From: Trichomonas vaginalis G3
Taxonomy: Eukaryota; Parabasalia; Trichomonadida; Trichomonadidae
Assembly: GCF_026262505.1 (NCBI RefSeq)
Contig: NC_067204.1
Coordinates: 12,728,522 to 12,792,521, forward strand
DNA length: 64,000 nt
Reading direction: 5' to 3'
Part shown: positions 49,260 through 59,216 of the stretch, in pieces
Layout: each line of letters starts with the position of its first letter
Numbering within the stretch: position 1 is the first letter of the stretch
Program-made: the position numbers and the translations under genes
The notes under the pieces: model-generated
Seen by the model: only the letters and a program-made list of their open reading frames with translations
Told to the model about the DNA's origin: nothing
Databases searched by the model: none

Positions 49260-49979
49260 TCAAAAAATATCAATATCCGCACAATATTCTGCGTCAAAAT
49301 CGTCATCAATGGATTCTTCAACTGTAGAAAACCCACTAAATATTGGTTCTTCAGGTGGTTTTAGTAACAGTTGTAAAATATTTTGATCAAAAGTTGGCGT
49401 CGGAATAGAAATCATATTTTCGGAAATAGGGAACAAAACACTTGTTGACATATTCTCAGGTTTGGCCACTAATTGCTGGCTTTGAACTCTATCTGGCATT
49501 TCAAATTTTGGAGGTTCAATTGGTGAATTATTATTAGATTTAAGGACAGAAACGCGTTTTCCTTTCTTGATTTGGCGCTTTATAAGAGCTCCATGGTTCT
49601 TTAAAAGAACATCTGTACGCTTTGGGAAAAACTCGGCTATTTTGGACCATTTTGTGCCGTATTGGTCCATTAACTTTTCTAATAACTCATCCTCTTCTTG
49701 TGTAAACTGTTCGTGGCTTACATTTGGAGATAAATAATTAATCCATCTCTCGCGTACTTGTCTGGCTGTTCTTCCGGGCAATTTATTGGCTATGAAGTTC
49801 CAATTTCTTTGTCCGTATTGTTCGACGAGTTCAGTAAGTTTTTGATCTTCATCTTTTGAAAAAGATTGGCGCTTTTGATTTACACGTTTAACTGGGAAGA
49901 GATCTTCAGATTCAGATACGTTCTGAATTTCTGGTTGCTCAATTGGTGAGAGAGAACCGTTATTGCAGAGATATGGCAT
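49260..49979 (-). CDS. Two-repeat Myb DNA-binding protein
   Basis: ATG at 49,979, 239 residues, intronless. Two Myb/SANT repeats lie at roughly residues 38-85 (SFSKDEDQKLTELVEQYG, NWNFIANKLPGRTARQVRER, W-spacing intact) and 90-135 (FTQEEDELLEKLMDQYGTKW, AEFFPKRTDVLLKNHGALIK). This is the R2R3 arrangement expanded in Trichomonas, where some members bind core promoter or iron-response elements. A basic KRQIKKGKR follows, a likely nuclear signal. The C-terminal 90 residues are acidic and Ser/Pro-rich (SIDDDFDAEYCADID), suggesting an activation region. The target is unknown. Confidence 0.9.
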   Translation of the reverse strand: MPYLCNNGSLSPIEQPEIQNVSESEDLFPVKRVNQKRQSFSKDEDQKLTELVEQYGQRNWNFIANKLPGRTARQVRERWINYLSPNVSHEQFTQEEDELLEKLMDQYGTKWSKIAEFFPKRTDVLLKNHGALIKRQIKKGKRVSVLKSNNNSPIEPPKFEMPDRVQSQQLVAKPENMSTSVLFPISENMISIPTPTFDQNILQLLLKPPEEPIFSGFSTVEESIDDDFDAEYCADIDIF

Positions 49980-50751
49980 TTATTAAAATGAAGTTCAAAA
50001 AATTTCTTAAATTTAATATTGTCAAAATTTTGATCAAAATTTTAAAAAGTGAGCTATTTTTTTGCCATAGTGACATGTTCAAAAAAATTAATATGTGTTT
50101 TTTAAAATGTACAATAGATAAATACTAGAATCCATTTGAAATAGATTTCAAATTTTGAATTCTTTCAATTTTGTAAAAAAACATCAGTTTCCAACAAATT
50201 TTATAGTTTACCATTCACTGAAAAATTATTTCATTTCTAATACTAAGCATAGTTTAAAAATTTCAAACGATAAAAAATGTCCCAAAAATTTTTTTCATTG
50301 CAAACCGACCGTTCATTTCTTCCGCACTTCTTTTTATTAAGCAAATAAGGATAACACTAACTCTTACTACTTTTTCTATAAAGTTTCTCAATACATTTCA
50401 ATTTTTAAGCTAATATTTGAAAATTTCAAATCTCATTAACTAGAAAATTTGGTTGATTTCAAAAAATTTAAGATTCAAACAAATATTTCCATCTATAATT
50501 CCAATATAATAGAAAATAAGAAGATAGAGAGTTGACAATCACATTCACATTAGGATAGAGTATACATTCAACGGTATATTAGTAAAACAATGAAGTTTTA
50601 TCGAAATTTCCATTGTAATAACATCAAATATTAATGGAATTGTATGGAAATATCTCAATTTTTCCGAATTTTTTCAAACTTGTCATGAAATAAAATAAAA
50701 ATCCGAATGATTTAAAAGCATAAATTCAAATAAAAACTTTATTTATAAACA
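49980..50751. other. Intergenic DNA between Myb and BRWD genes
   Basis: AT-rich. Upstream region of the Myb gene and downstream region of the BRWD-like gene. Short frames (for example 49,943-50,128 and 50,155-50,340) are low-complexity Phe/Lys/Asn translations and not supported. Confidence 0.55.
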
Positions 50752-53496
50752 TTAATCAGTATTAGTCTTCTTATGTATATCCATCACCTTCTGCATAATC
50801 ATCAAGACCTTCTTTGCCTTGTCCTTAAGGTTGTCTTCACCTGCGAGGCATTTTTCGGTCACTTCAAACAACAATTTAGTATCATACAACAATCCGTGGA
50901 CGTTTCTATAGAAACAAGAGCTAAGTCTTTCGAAATAGAACTCCATTGACATCGGGATAGCCAAATCCTTGAAAGCTGGCATCTGAGCGGCCTTCAGGAA
51001 AGCCTTATACGATTCATCAGATTTAATCGCTTCAATACTGGTCATTAACTGCAATTGCTTGGCCTTCGTGGTTTCAGGAGTATCAGGATAGCTAATTAAC
51101 CTGTTGTCAATATATAAAACTTCCCATGGTGAAATTGTCACTTTTTCACATGTCACTTTTTCAGTGATTTCAATTCCATTATATGGACTTTCTCTGTTGA
51201 CTTGTTCGATTGTAGCCTCTACAACTTGGAAATCGAACCAGTCGATATGCTTGAAGTAAGATATCGTTTGTCCAACAACTAAAGAAGCGATTAATTCAGT
51301 TGTTGCGTATCTATAACGAGATAATGGAACCAAAGTATTAGGATTAGGGTATTTTACAACAAGTTCTAGCTTGTACTCCTTGTTTGAAGGGAAAGAAAGG
51401 GTTACTTTCGCTGTATCTTTCTCTCCGGTTACTTCCATTGCAGTAATGAACGCGCGAGTCGACTCAGTGATCACAGAATCGCCATCGTAAGCTTCTCTGA
51501 TGAACATTACTTCATCCATATGATGAGGAACGTAAATATTATCATCTACGGCTAAAATCTTTGCCCAAGCAGGCCATTTTTCGTTTTCTGGTAATGTCCT
51601 TGAGTAAACTGGCCCTTGGACCAAGTAAGAATTGTCTTTATCTTTTTCTAAATCGAAAATCCAATCTTCTGTATCGCTTTGGATTTCGACCTTGAGCTCC
51701 TGATTATCATCATCTGCTGTGATATCTGTAGTTGTCGCAGGTGGCGGTATTGGGTTTGGTCCGCAAGGATTGAATGGTAATTCTATACTCGATCTTATAT
51801 GTTGAGGTGGTGCAGCGACAGCAGCAGGTGCATCAGTTACTGCTGCCGGTACTCTTTCTCCGGATACAATTCTCTGTACAATGTGTAATTCAGCGGCACA
51901 ACTTTGAATTACGGGACCCTGAAGCATTTGGAGCTGCAAATCGAGGTTTCTGATATCTATGCAGTCCGGCTGCTTCTGTAGTAATATTCCGTTCCGGTCC
52001 ATAAACTGCCTTGTCCCATCTTTCGATGGTTCAAGGGATTCGTAAATGTCCCTCTCAAAATTTTCTTTTGTGAGGCCGACCCCGTTTATTGTAAACGTTG
52101 TGACGCTTCCCAGGATATCGGTTGCGAAGATCCATTTGCCATCGTGGGACCAGCATGCATCAATAAAAGAGTAATCCGTGGGCAAAGAAGTCTGGCAAAC
52201 GATTCTGCAAGTATATGCATTAATTACAGCGACTTCTCCGGTTCTGTTCGCTATAAATATGATGGATGGGATTGTTGGATGAGGAGAAATAGCACTACAT
52301 TCTCTTGCGGCCGCGCAATCCATGATATCTCCGAGCATTTCACCTGTCATTAAATGATATATGTAAACGCCTGTTGTTCTTGCAATAATTAAGACATTTT
52401 CGTCACAGTTCAACGCTGTGCATGTAATTTTTGAGGCACGACGACCAACTGTACCGACATTCTTAAATGCGTGTTGTTTTTTCCATTGGAGGTTCTCAAG
52501 GAGCCATGAATTGCAACCACCATCTTCATTGCTGACTGTAATGAGGCGAGGACCAAGTTCTCCGTGATTTGAATATAAATGATTTGAAAAACCAACGAAA
52601 TCGCAGACGGACGTGTGGTCTGGCGGTAGTATAACTTCGTTTAATGTCTTAAGTGGTATAATTGCGACGCAATTTGGCTCGCTACTGTAAACAATGAATT
52701 CTCCACCAGGAGAGAAAGAAATCCAGCGGACTGCACCCTTTGTACGTGATTTAAATACATGTGACGATGGTTTTCCTTGCACTGCATCTGCCGTTGTCCA
52801 TAAATGAACAGTTCCATCTTCGCATCCAGCGGCAATCATTGATCCTACAGGGCTAAAACAGCAATAATGGATAACATCTGTTGTAAAGCCTCCCAAAACA
52901 GCGATGCATCTACCTGTTTTAAGAGACCAAATTCGCAAAGTTTTATCTTGAGAACTTGAAACGAGCATTGTTGATAATGGATTGATATTTATGTTTGTGA
53001 TAACATTTTCGTGCCCTTTAAATACTTGAATGGGCCTTAGATCTGGCAAAGACCAGACTTTTATTAGTTTATCATCTGAACCAGTGCATAAAATTCTAGA
53101 TGCAGGGTCTGTGCACATACAGTAGATAGCATCTAAGTGCATAAATGTGCGTGAATATGGTTTGATGTCGTGAATATTAATCGTTTCTATATTTTTTTGA
53201 AAAGGCATAATGCGTCTAAATATACTTGGGAAATCATCATCAGGTCTGAGTGACCGAATAAATGCGACAAATTGATCTTCTGCAAATGAGGAGTACCTAG
53301 TATTTAAAGCTTCTTCAATACTTGAACAGCCGACGGGTAAAAGACTGTTCTCTTTGCAGTATTCGCATATTTTCTGATATATATCTGGCATCTTTGTTCG
53401 TAAATGGTGACATAATAATATACAAAGTTCTCTCCTGAGGGATTTCTCCTCCATGGAGATATTGTAAGCTAGTTTACAAAATTTTTTTGCGCTCAT
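50752..53496 (-). CDS. BRWD/PHIP-like WD40 chromatin protein
   Basis: ATG at 53,496, 914 residues. An N-terminal helical domain (residues 1-110, LRRELCILLCHHLRTKMPDI) is followed by a WD40 propeller over about residues 120-470: LDAIYCMCTDPASRILCTGS, DKLIKVW, VFKGHENVITNI, DKTLRIWSLKTGRC, DGTVHLW. After a Pro/Ala-rich linker comes the ancillary domain typical of BRWD/PHIP, about residues 645-795 (WPAWAKILAVDDNIYVPHHM, DEVMFIREAYDGD, YRYATTELIASLVVGQTISY, SPWEVLYID). The last 115 residues (MPAFKDLAIPMSMEFYFERL, FYRNVHGLLYDTKLLF) have the layout of a bromodomain but a weak consensus. In animals these proteins read histone marks and act with CUL4-DDB1 ligases. The human relatives are about twice as long. 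A TCATTG initiator is upstream. Confidence 0.82.
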   Translation of the reverse strand: MSAKKFCKLAYNISMEEKSLRRELCILLCHHLRTKMPDIYQKICEYCKENSLLPVGCSSIEEALNTRYSSFAEDQFVAFIRSLRPDDDFPSIFRRIMPFQKNIETINIHDIKPYSRTFMHLDAIYCMCTDPASRILCTGSDDKLIKVWSLPDLRPIQVFKGHENVITNININPLSTMLVSSSQDKTLRIWSLKTGRCIAVLGGFTTDVIHYCCFSPVGSMIAAGCEDGTVHLWTTADAVQGKPSSHVFKSRTKGAVRWISFSPGGEFIVYSSEPNCVAIIPLKTLNEVILPPDHTSVCDFVGFSNHLYSNHGELGPRLITVSNEDGGCNSWLLENLQWKKQHAFKNVGTVGRRASKITCTALNCDENVLIIARTTGVYIYHLMTGEMLGDIMDCAAARECSAISPHPTIPSIIFIANRTGEVAVINAYTCRIVCQTSLPTDYSFIDACWSHDGKWIFATDILGSVTTFTINGVGLTKENFERDIYESLEPSKDGTRQFMDRNGILLQKQPDCIDIRNLDLQLQMLQGPVIQSCAAELHIVQRIVSGERVPAAVTDAPAAVAAPPQHIRSSIELPFNPCGPNPIPPPATTTDITADDDNQELKVEIQSDTEDWIFDLEKDKDNSYLVQGPVYSRTLPENEKWPAWAKILAVDDNIYVPHHMDEVMFIREAYDGDSVITESTRAFITAMEVTGEKDTAKVTLSFPSNKEYKLELVVKYPNPNTLVPLSRYRYATTELIASLVVGQTISYFKHIDWFDFQVVEATIEQVNRESPYNGIEITEKVTCEKVTISPWEVLYIDNRLISYPDTPETTKAKQLQLMTSIEAIKSDESYKAFLKAAQMPAFKDLAIPMSMEFYFERLSSCFYRNVHGLLYDTKLLFEVTEKCLAGEDNLKDKAKKVLMIMQKVMDIHKKTNTD

Positions 53497-53511
53497 AATT
53501 TATATCAATCT

Positions 53512-53517
53512 CAATGA
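53512..53517 (-). promoter_or_regulatory. Initiator-like TCATTG
   Basis: Matches the Trichomonas Inr consensus TCA-Py-(T/A) about 16-20 bases upstream of the BRWD-like ATG. Inr is the known core promoter element of this lineage. Confidence 0.45.
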
Positions 53518-53860
53518 AAATTTAAAAAGACTATGAGTCGCTTAATTAAATGCAAAAACTTTTATTCATGAATGATAGTTTTTTAGATTTTTTTAAAATT
53601 TCACTACGATATTATCACAATATCTAATAACCAAATAACTTAGATCGAATAGTCTCACATGGTTTTTAACAGATAATGATCCTATTGCAAAATGAAATTC
53701 CTCATCCTTCAAAACCGAAAATATCGACTTGATTTCACCTTCATTATTTTCTAAATATAGTACAATATTATATTTTATGGTCAAATCGAGAAAATAATTC
53801 TTAAAATTATTGTCACTTTTGCAAAACCCCGCCAAAATTATACTGGTGTTGAATTTTGAA

Positions 53861-54787
53861 ATGAACGAGGCTGTAGTTTCATTATTCGATATCAGAACTC
53901 GAGAGAACAGCTCGAGGGTACATATTCCAACATCTGAAAACAATCTCAAACCAAAATTAAAAATCAAAAGAGTTGATTTCAAAAATCCGGACTTAATAAA
54001 CACAAAATCCAGCACCACCGAAACTTCAGAGAATGTAGCACCAGTTCAAAAAGAGCCCCTTGGTATTCTGCACCCAAATATGTTTACAGGTCTGAAAATT
54101 CTCATAAGAATTCAAGACACAACAGTACGGTCTCAGGTTGCGGCATGCTTAAGTGCTATTGGAGCAAAAATATGTCCAGAGAACTTCCCTGCTGTAGATG
54201 CTGTCGTTTCAGATAGACCCATAAGATTAATTTCAACTCAACAAATGAATATTGGCATGAGCCGAGGTAATTTATTAGCAGCACAAATGGCTAGACACAT
54301 GAGTTCAAGTCCTCAAGTTATACTTTTATCTCAAATTCCTTGGGCAAATGTTCAAAAGCCTCTAACACAAGCCTCAAAGATACAAGAGACTCAGCACATA
54401 GTAGAAACCCAAGAGGCTACTCCTTTTGTAGGAATTGTTGTGGCAGATGATAAATCTTGCTATAAACCATTATTTAAACAGATGAATAAGATGCCAGTTA
54501 TCTTTGATAACTCAGTACCACGTGGATACTACTTTACACCATTTACACAGCCTCCAAAGGATCCATCAGTACTTCTTGCTAAATTTGCCAATTATTCAAA
54601 GCAAAAGGAAGAGTGCAATGCTGCGCAAATGGGTCCATCTGATAATGGATTCTGCGAACTCTGCGGATGTTCGTTTAAAAATGCACAGGCTCATCGCATG
54701 AGTCCAGAACATGTTAATAATATGCAGGTAGAGAAGAAATGGGCAGAATTTGATGCATTATCTGATTTATTTCTTGGCATAATGTAG
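53861..54787 (+). CDS. Dbf4-like zinc-finger protein (CDC7 kinase regulator)
   Basis: The start is taken at ATG 53,861 (MNEAVVSLFDIR), giving 308 residues. The frame is open further upstream but has no ATG. Near residues 265-284 it has FCELCGCSF then QAHRMSPEHV, giving C-x2-C-x9-H-x5-H, exactly the Dbf4-type zinc finger (motif C). Residues about 69-125 (MFTGLKILIRIQ, VAACLSAIGAKICPE, VDAVVSDRPIRL) look like the BRCT-type motif N. A segment before the finger (KDPSVLLAKFANYSKQKE) may be motif M, which binds Cdc7. Dbf4 activates Cdc7 to fire replication origins. The protein is about half the length of animal Dbf4, which is usual for protists. Divergent neighbour of the BRWD-like gene. Confidence 0.72.
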   Translation: MNEAVVSLFDIRTRENSSRVHIPTSENNLKPKLKIKRVDFKNPDLINTKSSTTETSENVAPVQKEPLGILHPNMFTGLKILIRIQDTTVRSQVAACLSAIGAKICPENFPAVDAVVSDRPIRLISTQQMNIGMSRGNLLAAQMARHMSSSPQVILLSQIPWANVQKPLTQASKIQETQHIVETQEATPFVGIVVADDKSCYKPLFKQMNKMPVIFDNSVPRGYYFTPFTQPPKDPSVLLAKFANYSKQKEECNAAQMGPSDNGFCELCGCSFKNAQAHRMSPEHVNNMQVEKKWAEFDALSDLFLGIM

Positions 54788-55097
54788 AATGGTGCCGGAG
54801 AATAGTTTTTCAGATCTAAATAAAAAGCTGTTTTGTATTACCTGTTAATTGTTTTTTATAAATAATGTAATAAGAACTGTGCATATGGATATATTTGAGG
54901 TTAAAACGATAAAATGAGTTCGAGTCGAAGGATTTTACATCAAAATTATTTGATATGAATCAATAATTTGTGATTTTTTTTGCTTTAAATAAAGGGAAAA
55001 TCTTTGATTCCAGCCGAGTCCAAAAATTTCACAAATGTTAGTTAACTAACACAAATAAACAACAATGTTTAATGATTTTTCTATTTACAAACAATAT
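54788..55097. other. Convergent 3' intergenic region
   Basis: AT-rich spacer between the ends of the Dbf4-like and meckelin genes. Holds AATAAA-like and TAAA motifs (for example ATAAATAATG, TAAATAAAGG) that could serve 3'-end formation on either strand. Nothing else seen. Confidence 0.55.
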
Positions 55098-57662
55098 TTA
55101 ATATAAAAATCTGTTTTCTAGAAGGGATTTCTTTGCGAGATTTTGCTTGCATCTGAATCTAACAAATTTTAATACCAGGTAATCTACGACGAGGACAATG
55201 AAGCCTGCAACGACAGGATTCTTTAGGAACATATCAATGATACAGAACAATAATGAATATGTGAAATATAATCTAACCTGTAACCCGTAAAATAGCATAA
55301 ATCTGTAATGTTCACCACTTGTTTTGTCAAGGATTGAAGAGTCTGTGATTGTTGGTGCCATTCCAAATATTCTTCTTGCAACAGGAATTTCGTAATGCAA
55401 CTCTAGCTTGAAATTAGTTGCTCCTGGAGTGAAAAATTGTTGAAGGAATTTATTGAGATCAGAATAAATTCCAATACATACTTGAGCGAGACTTGCCGCG
55501 GCCTGTTTGAATAAGGACCCTCCAACTTGTGCACTAACTGAGTTATAGATATCGAATATTCTTCTACTCAGTTCTGGCTCGAAATATGTTTCGAAACAAT
55601 TCGATTTCATATCAATCATAATGAAAGATTGAGTCTGGGAATTTTGTTGTTCTGCAGGTTTAGTGTTCAATCTTTGAGATGCAGAAAGTTGCAATTCAAT
55701 CATTGATTTTTCTGTATCTTTAGTCAATCCATGTATATAATGACCATGAACTGTTGAATCAGTGATCAAAACAGAAATATTTTGGCTCAAACAAATATTC
55801 GTAAATTTCTTAAATGGTGATGTGAAAATGAGCCAATATAGCTTGCAAAATAGTAACTCAAATACGAACAAAGCAATGAAAACAATAGCTAGCCATCCGA
55901 CTTGTAATATCATGGCATATATTCCTGTGAAAACAAGGTCAGTATCAGGAATTGGAGAAGCAAACAACTCAAGTTTAATTGCGACTTGAAGAAGAACTAC
56001 AATCATGATTGTGAATGGCATATTGTAGTATCTGACTGTTGATATCTTAAAGAATTCGTTAGCAACAAGTAATCTGTGCCAAACTTTTGATTCATCAACA
56101 TTTTTGTCTTCTTGTGACCAATCAATGATGAAAAATTGATGGCCAGTTACAAGAAGCAATTTAATGATTGATGCGAGTGCTTTGAAAACGAAAGCTGTCG
56201 AAATAAAGGCAATCAAAAATCTGAACTCTTCTCCATAGGGAAGATAAACAGCTAAATCTGATTGTAACTTGAAGAAAAAGAAGTAATAAATTGAATATCC
56301 ATAAACCATGACTACAAATATGTTTCCAATTTGATCTAAGAGATTTCCTAGTAAAGTTAAGATCAGATAAAGTCCAAATCCGCCATTTCCATGTTTTTTA
56401 ATGGAAACAAATGCGGTATATGCAAATACAAATAATCCAAGAATGAAAATCATTGAGAAAACAATAGCTGCTACATCCCAAAATGATTTCATATCTTTAG
56501 AGTATACAACATTGAATTCATAGGCTGGTTGAGATGTTGTTTCTTTTAATTTTTCATATGAAGGAGTTGAAGCTTCTAATATGGAACGTGGGAACTGTTT
56601 GTACCTTACAATAATTTTAGGAGTTGTTATGTTATCAGCTTTTGTTGATGATGTTGTGAAGATTAAAGTGAAATTAACTAAATACTGAATAATATCATCA
56701 GTTGTAGAGTTATCCATAAGGAAGAAACGTCTTGCATAGTATAGATTCGATGTTCCGTTATTAATTAAGTTAGTTAGATTTCCACTTTCATCAGCAAAGC
56801 TCATATCTAACACAGGGATTGGTCTTAGTACAGGATATGATCCAACCATGTTGTCTTGAATGAATGGATCATAAAATTCGTTCGAAGTAAAGTTCATTTC
56901 TTCATATATATTAATAGCACAGCTTGAATAATAATTAGATCCGAATTTTCTCCAGATATTTTCGGTCTCTTGCTTGTGTCTGCATCTCTCAGTATCTAAT
57001 TCAAGAACTTTAAAACCTAGAAACTCGCCATCAAATGAATAACGTGCAAACGTGATATTAATTATTCTGCCCGCACTAAACTTACTTAATATAATGTTTT
57101 CCTTAAATATTTCATTGTCATCACGGTTGATGTATGTGAGAAATAGATCATTCTTTGGCCAGAAGTTATAATCGTATTGTTTTGCTGTCATTATATCAGC
57201 AAAACTAGTGGCTAAAGTACATGCTTGAGATTTTAAACTGAAGTGATTCGCAGCACATACATTTGCTAAGAATTCTCTCTGCTGAGGTGCTTTACTTTGG
57301 TAATTTAATACTGTAATGCTTTCGACCAATTTATTATAAGTGTTGTTATTATAACTAGTTTGGAATGCCTTATTTTCAGTTTGGTTGACTAGATTGTAAA
57401 ATCGAAAGTTTTTTGATGTATTAGTTGTTACATTTGCTTTTAATTCTGCAAACTCGGTTGAATTAACACATATTGTACCAATGAGTTCATTCGGTGACTC
57501 GCATTCTGGAACACAAGGATAAGTATAATTATCTTCTGTTCCACAATCAACACAATCGAAAATAAACCAGCTATATGTTTGATTCACACCACATGTGAAA
57601 TTCGAAATCATTAGAGGTTGATTTTCAACGCTGCTGGTCAGTAAAAAAAGAGAGAAAAGCAT
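55098..57662 (-). CDS. TMEM67: Meckelin (TMEM67/MKS3) homologue
   Basis: The start is taken at ATG 57,662 because it opens a clean signal peptide (MLFSLFLLTSSVENQ); 854 residues. The ectodomain has a Cys-rich front (CVDCGTEDNYTYPCVPECES) and many N-glycosylation sites. About seven hydrophobic segments begin near residue 391 (FWDVAAIVFSMIFILGLFVF). Meckelin hallmarks follow: HQFFIIDWSQ then VWHRLLVANEF, and NISVLITDSTVHGHYIHGLT near residue 635, close to the ISVF...YYIHGRSVHG block of animal meckelin. Meckelin belongs to the MKS module of the ciliary transition zone, which gates entry of proteins into cilia or flagella. Human TMEM67 is about 995 aa, so the length is compatible. Confidence 0.82.
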   Translation of the reverse strand: MLFSLFLLTSSVENQPLMISNFTCGVNQTYSWFIFDCVDCGTEDNYTYPCVPECESPNELIGTICVNSTEFAELKANVTTNTSKNFRFYNLVNQTENKAFQTSYNNNTYNKLVESITVLNYQSKAPQQREFLANVCAANHFSLKSQACTLATSFADIMTAKQYDYNFWPKNDLFLTYINRDDNEIFKENIILSKFSAGRIINITFARYSFDGEFLGFKVLELDTERCRHKQETENIWRKFGSNYYSSCAINIYEEMNFTSNEFYDPFIQDNMVGSYPVLRPIPVLDMSFADESGNLTNLINNGTSNLYYARRFFLMDNSTTDDIIQYLVNFTLIFTTSSTKADNITTPKIIVRYKQFPRSILEASTPSYEKLKETTSQPAYEFNVVYSKDMKSFWDVAAIVFSMIFILGLFVFAYTAFVSIKKHGNGGFGLYLILTLLGNLLDQIGNIFVVMVYGYSIYYFFFFKLQSDLAVYLPYGEEFRFLIAFISTAFVFKALASIIKLLLVTGHQFFIIDWSQEDKNVDESKVWHRLLVANEFFKISTVRYYNMPFTIMIVVLLQVAIKLELFASPIPDTDLVFTGIYAMILQVGWLAIVFIALFVFELLFCKLYWLIFTSPFKKFTNICLSQNISVLITDSTVHGHYIHGLTKDTEKSMIELQLSASQRLNTKPAEQQNSQTQSFIMIDMKSNCFETYFEPELSRRIFDIYNSVSAQVGGSLFKQAAASLAQVCIGIYSDLNKFLQQFFTPGATNFKLELHYEIPVARRIFGMAPTITDSSILDKTSGEHYRFMLFYGLQVRLYFTYSLLFCIIDMFLKNPVVAGFIVLVVDYLVLKFVRFRCKQNLAKKSLLENRFLY

Positions 57663-58223
57663 ATCAATAAAATTTAGACGTTTATAAATTTTTATTTCAA
57701 ATGTCAAACTTTTGACATTGATGAGAATTTGAGATCAATTTCTGAGCATTGCAAGAGGCAAAAGAATTTGATTGTATATTTCATATCTATATACATTGGA
57801 TTTCTATATAAATACCTTTTTATTCAATGAATTTCTTTAGGAACACTCATTCCCAAAACAAAATGAAAGAATGATAGGAATGAGTCTCGTAAATTCCAAA
57901 TGCAATCACTCTAAAGATATTTGGTTGCATTTTGTCTTAATTACATAATATTTTCTTTAAGAACTAAACTTATTGAAGTTTTATCATTATCATATCAAAT
58001 TGTAGAACAATATGAATAAATGGTTTTGTTCCATGCTGAGAAATATGCTTGATTGCAATAAAATTATCTTCAGTATATCATATTTCCAGCAAAATGTTAA
58101 TTGCTTTGTTAGCTTTTAATTTGGTTTGGCTTTCCATTCTATGCCAGCATGTGGATTTTGTTTGTGATTGATTTCATATTCATTTCCACCAAAATATTTT
58201 TGATACCCCCTCATTTATATTGA
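57663..58223. promoter_or_regulatory. Divergent promoter region, meckelin / WDR82-like
   Basis: 560 bp between two divergent ATGs. On the plus strand TCATTT at 58,211-58,216 lies 8 bp upstream of the ATG and fits the Trichomonas Inr. The meckelin side has TCA motifs but no single clear choice. No gene inside. Confidence 0.5.
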
Positions 58224-59216
58224 ATGTCTGCTCCTTCATCACGTGACCGAAAATCAAATCCCTCACGCGAAGAAGCTGCTTTAAGGAGCTATTTTCCGGC
58301 CATGAAGTTATTACCTGATAAACAATTCCATTCTGATGTTGCTTTTCGTCAAACTGGCGAACATTTTGCTGTGATTTCAGAAAACAACATGATTAGCCTC
58401 TTTGATGTTGCAACATGCAATTTAGTGAAAAGCATACCAAATCGTAAGTACCAATGCAATAAATTACTTTTTCATCCAGATTCTGTTCGTATCATCTTAA
58501 ATTCTTTTAACGATAACGATCATAAAGCACGATTACTTAATGTTGAAACAGATGGATTCGATCTCTATTACACAGGGCCAAATGGACAGATAACTTCCAT
58601 GGCTACAACAGATGCTTGTTTATTTACAGTTTCAGAAGACGAGCGTCTCCATGTATTCGATGTTAAGACAGCAGAAGTAATAACCAAGATAGATTGCCCT
58701 CGAGAATCACAAGTTGCTACTCATCCGAACGGAAAATGCATGGTTTTAGCAAATACAAGCGAGCTAAGCCTCTACGATATACGTAACATGGATCAATCAG
58801 TTTGCTCCATTCATTTCTCGCCTGGCTGTAAAGTTGCTCCTCATTTTGGAGAAATCGGAAATAATTTATTAATTACTGGCTCTAAATACGCAAAACTACA
58901 TTCATTGCGTGATTTATCAGTAATACGAACATTTGCACAACTTGAAGATGAATTCTTCACAACAGGAGCTTGTTTTACAGCTGATGAAAAATATGCTTTG
59001 GTCGGATCGTCAGATAACAGTATTTTGGCATACGATGTTCCTCATTCTAGGAAGGACACACCATTATACGAGAAAACTGTCTTAACTGGCCACATTTCTC
59101 CGGTCAAAGGAATTGCTGTTTCAAATAGGTACTTTAATATGGTTTCTTTTGGAGAAGATTGCTTGTTTTGGTCTGTTGATATTGATTCATTTAACAGTTT
59201 AGGCTATAAAGAATAG
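58224..59216 (+). CDS. WDR82/Swd2-like WD40 protein
   Basis: ATG 58,224, 330 residues, entirely WD40-like. The order of segments follows WDR82/Swd2: FHSDVAFRQTGEHFAVISEN, ISLFDVATCNLVKSI, YQCNKLLFHPDSVRIILNSF (the YGVDLIRYTH region), HKARLLNVET, DERLHVFDVKTAEVI, ELSLYDIRNMD, FFTTGACFTADEKYALVGSS and LTGHISPVKGIAVSN. In other eukaryotes it is a subunit of the Set1/COMPASS H3K4 methyltransferase and of termination complexes. A 40-residue basic N-terminal extension is present. Several other WD40 families are possible, but the length and the strand order favour WDR82. Confidence 0.7.
   Translation: MSAPSSRDRKSNPSREEAALRSYFPAMKLLPDKQFHSDVAFRQTGEHFAVISENNMISLFDVATCNLVKSIPNRKYQCNKLLFHPDSVRIILNSFNDNDHKARLLNVETDGFDLYYTGPNGQITSMATTDACLFTVSEDERLHVFDVKTAEVITKIDCPRESQVATHPNGKCMVLANTSELSLYDIRNMDQSVCSIHFSPGCKVAPHFGEIGNNLLITGSKYAKLHSLRDLSVIRTFAQLEDEFFTTGACFTADEKYALVGSSDNSILAYDVPHSRKDTPLYEKTVLTGHISPVKGIAVSNRYFNMVSFGEDCLFWSVDIDSFNSLGYKE

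Noticed and set aside
52144-52353. Plus-strand frame inside the BRWD-like gene
   Set aside because: Antisense shadow of the WD40 coding region.
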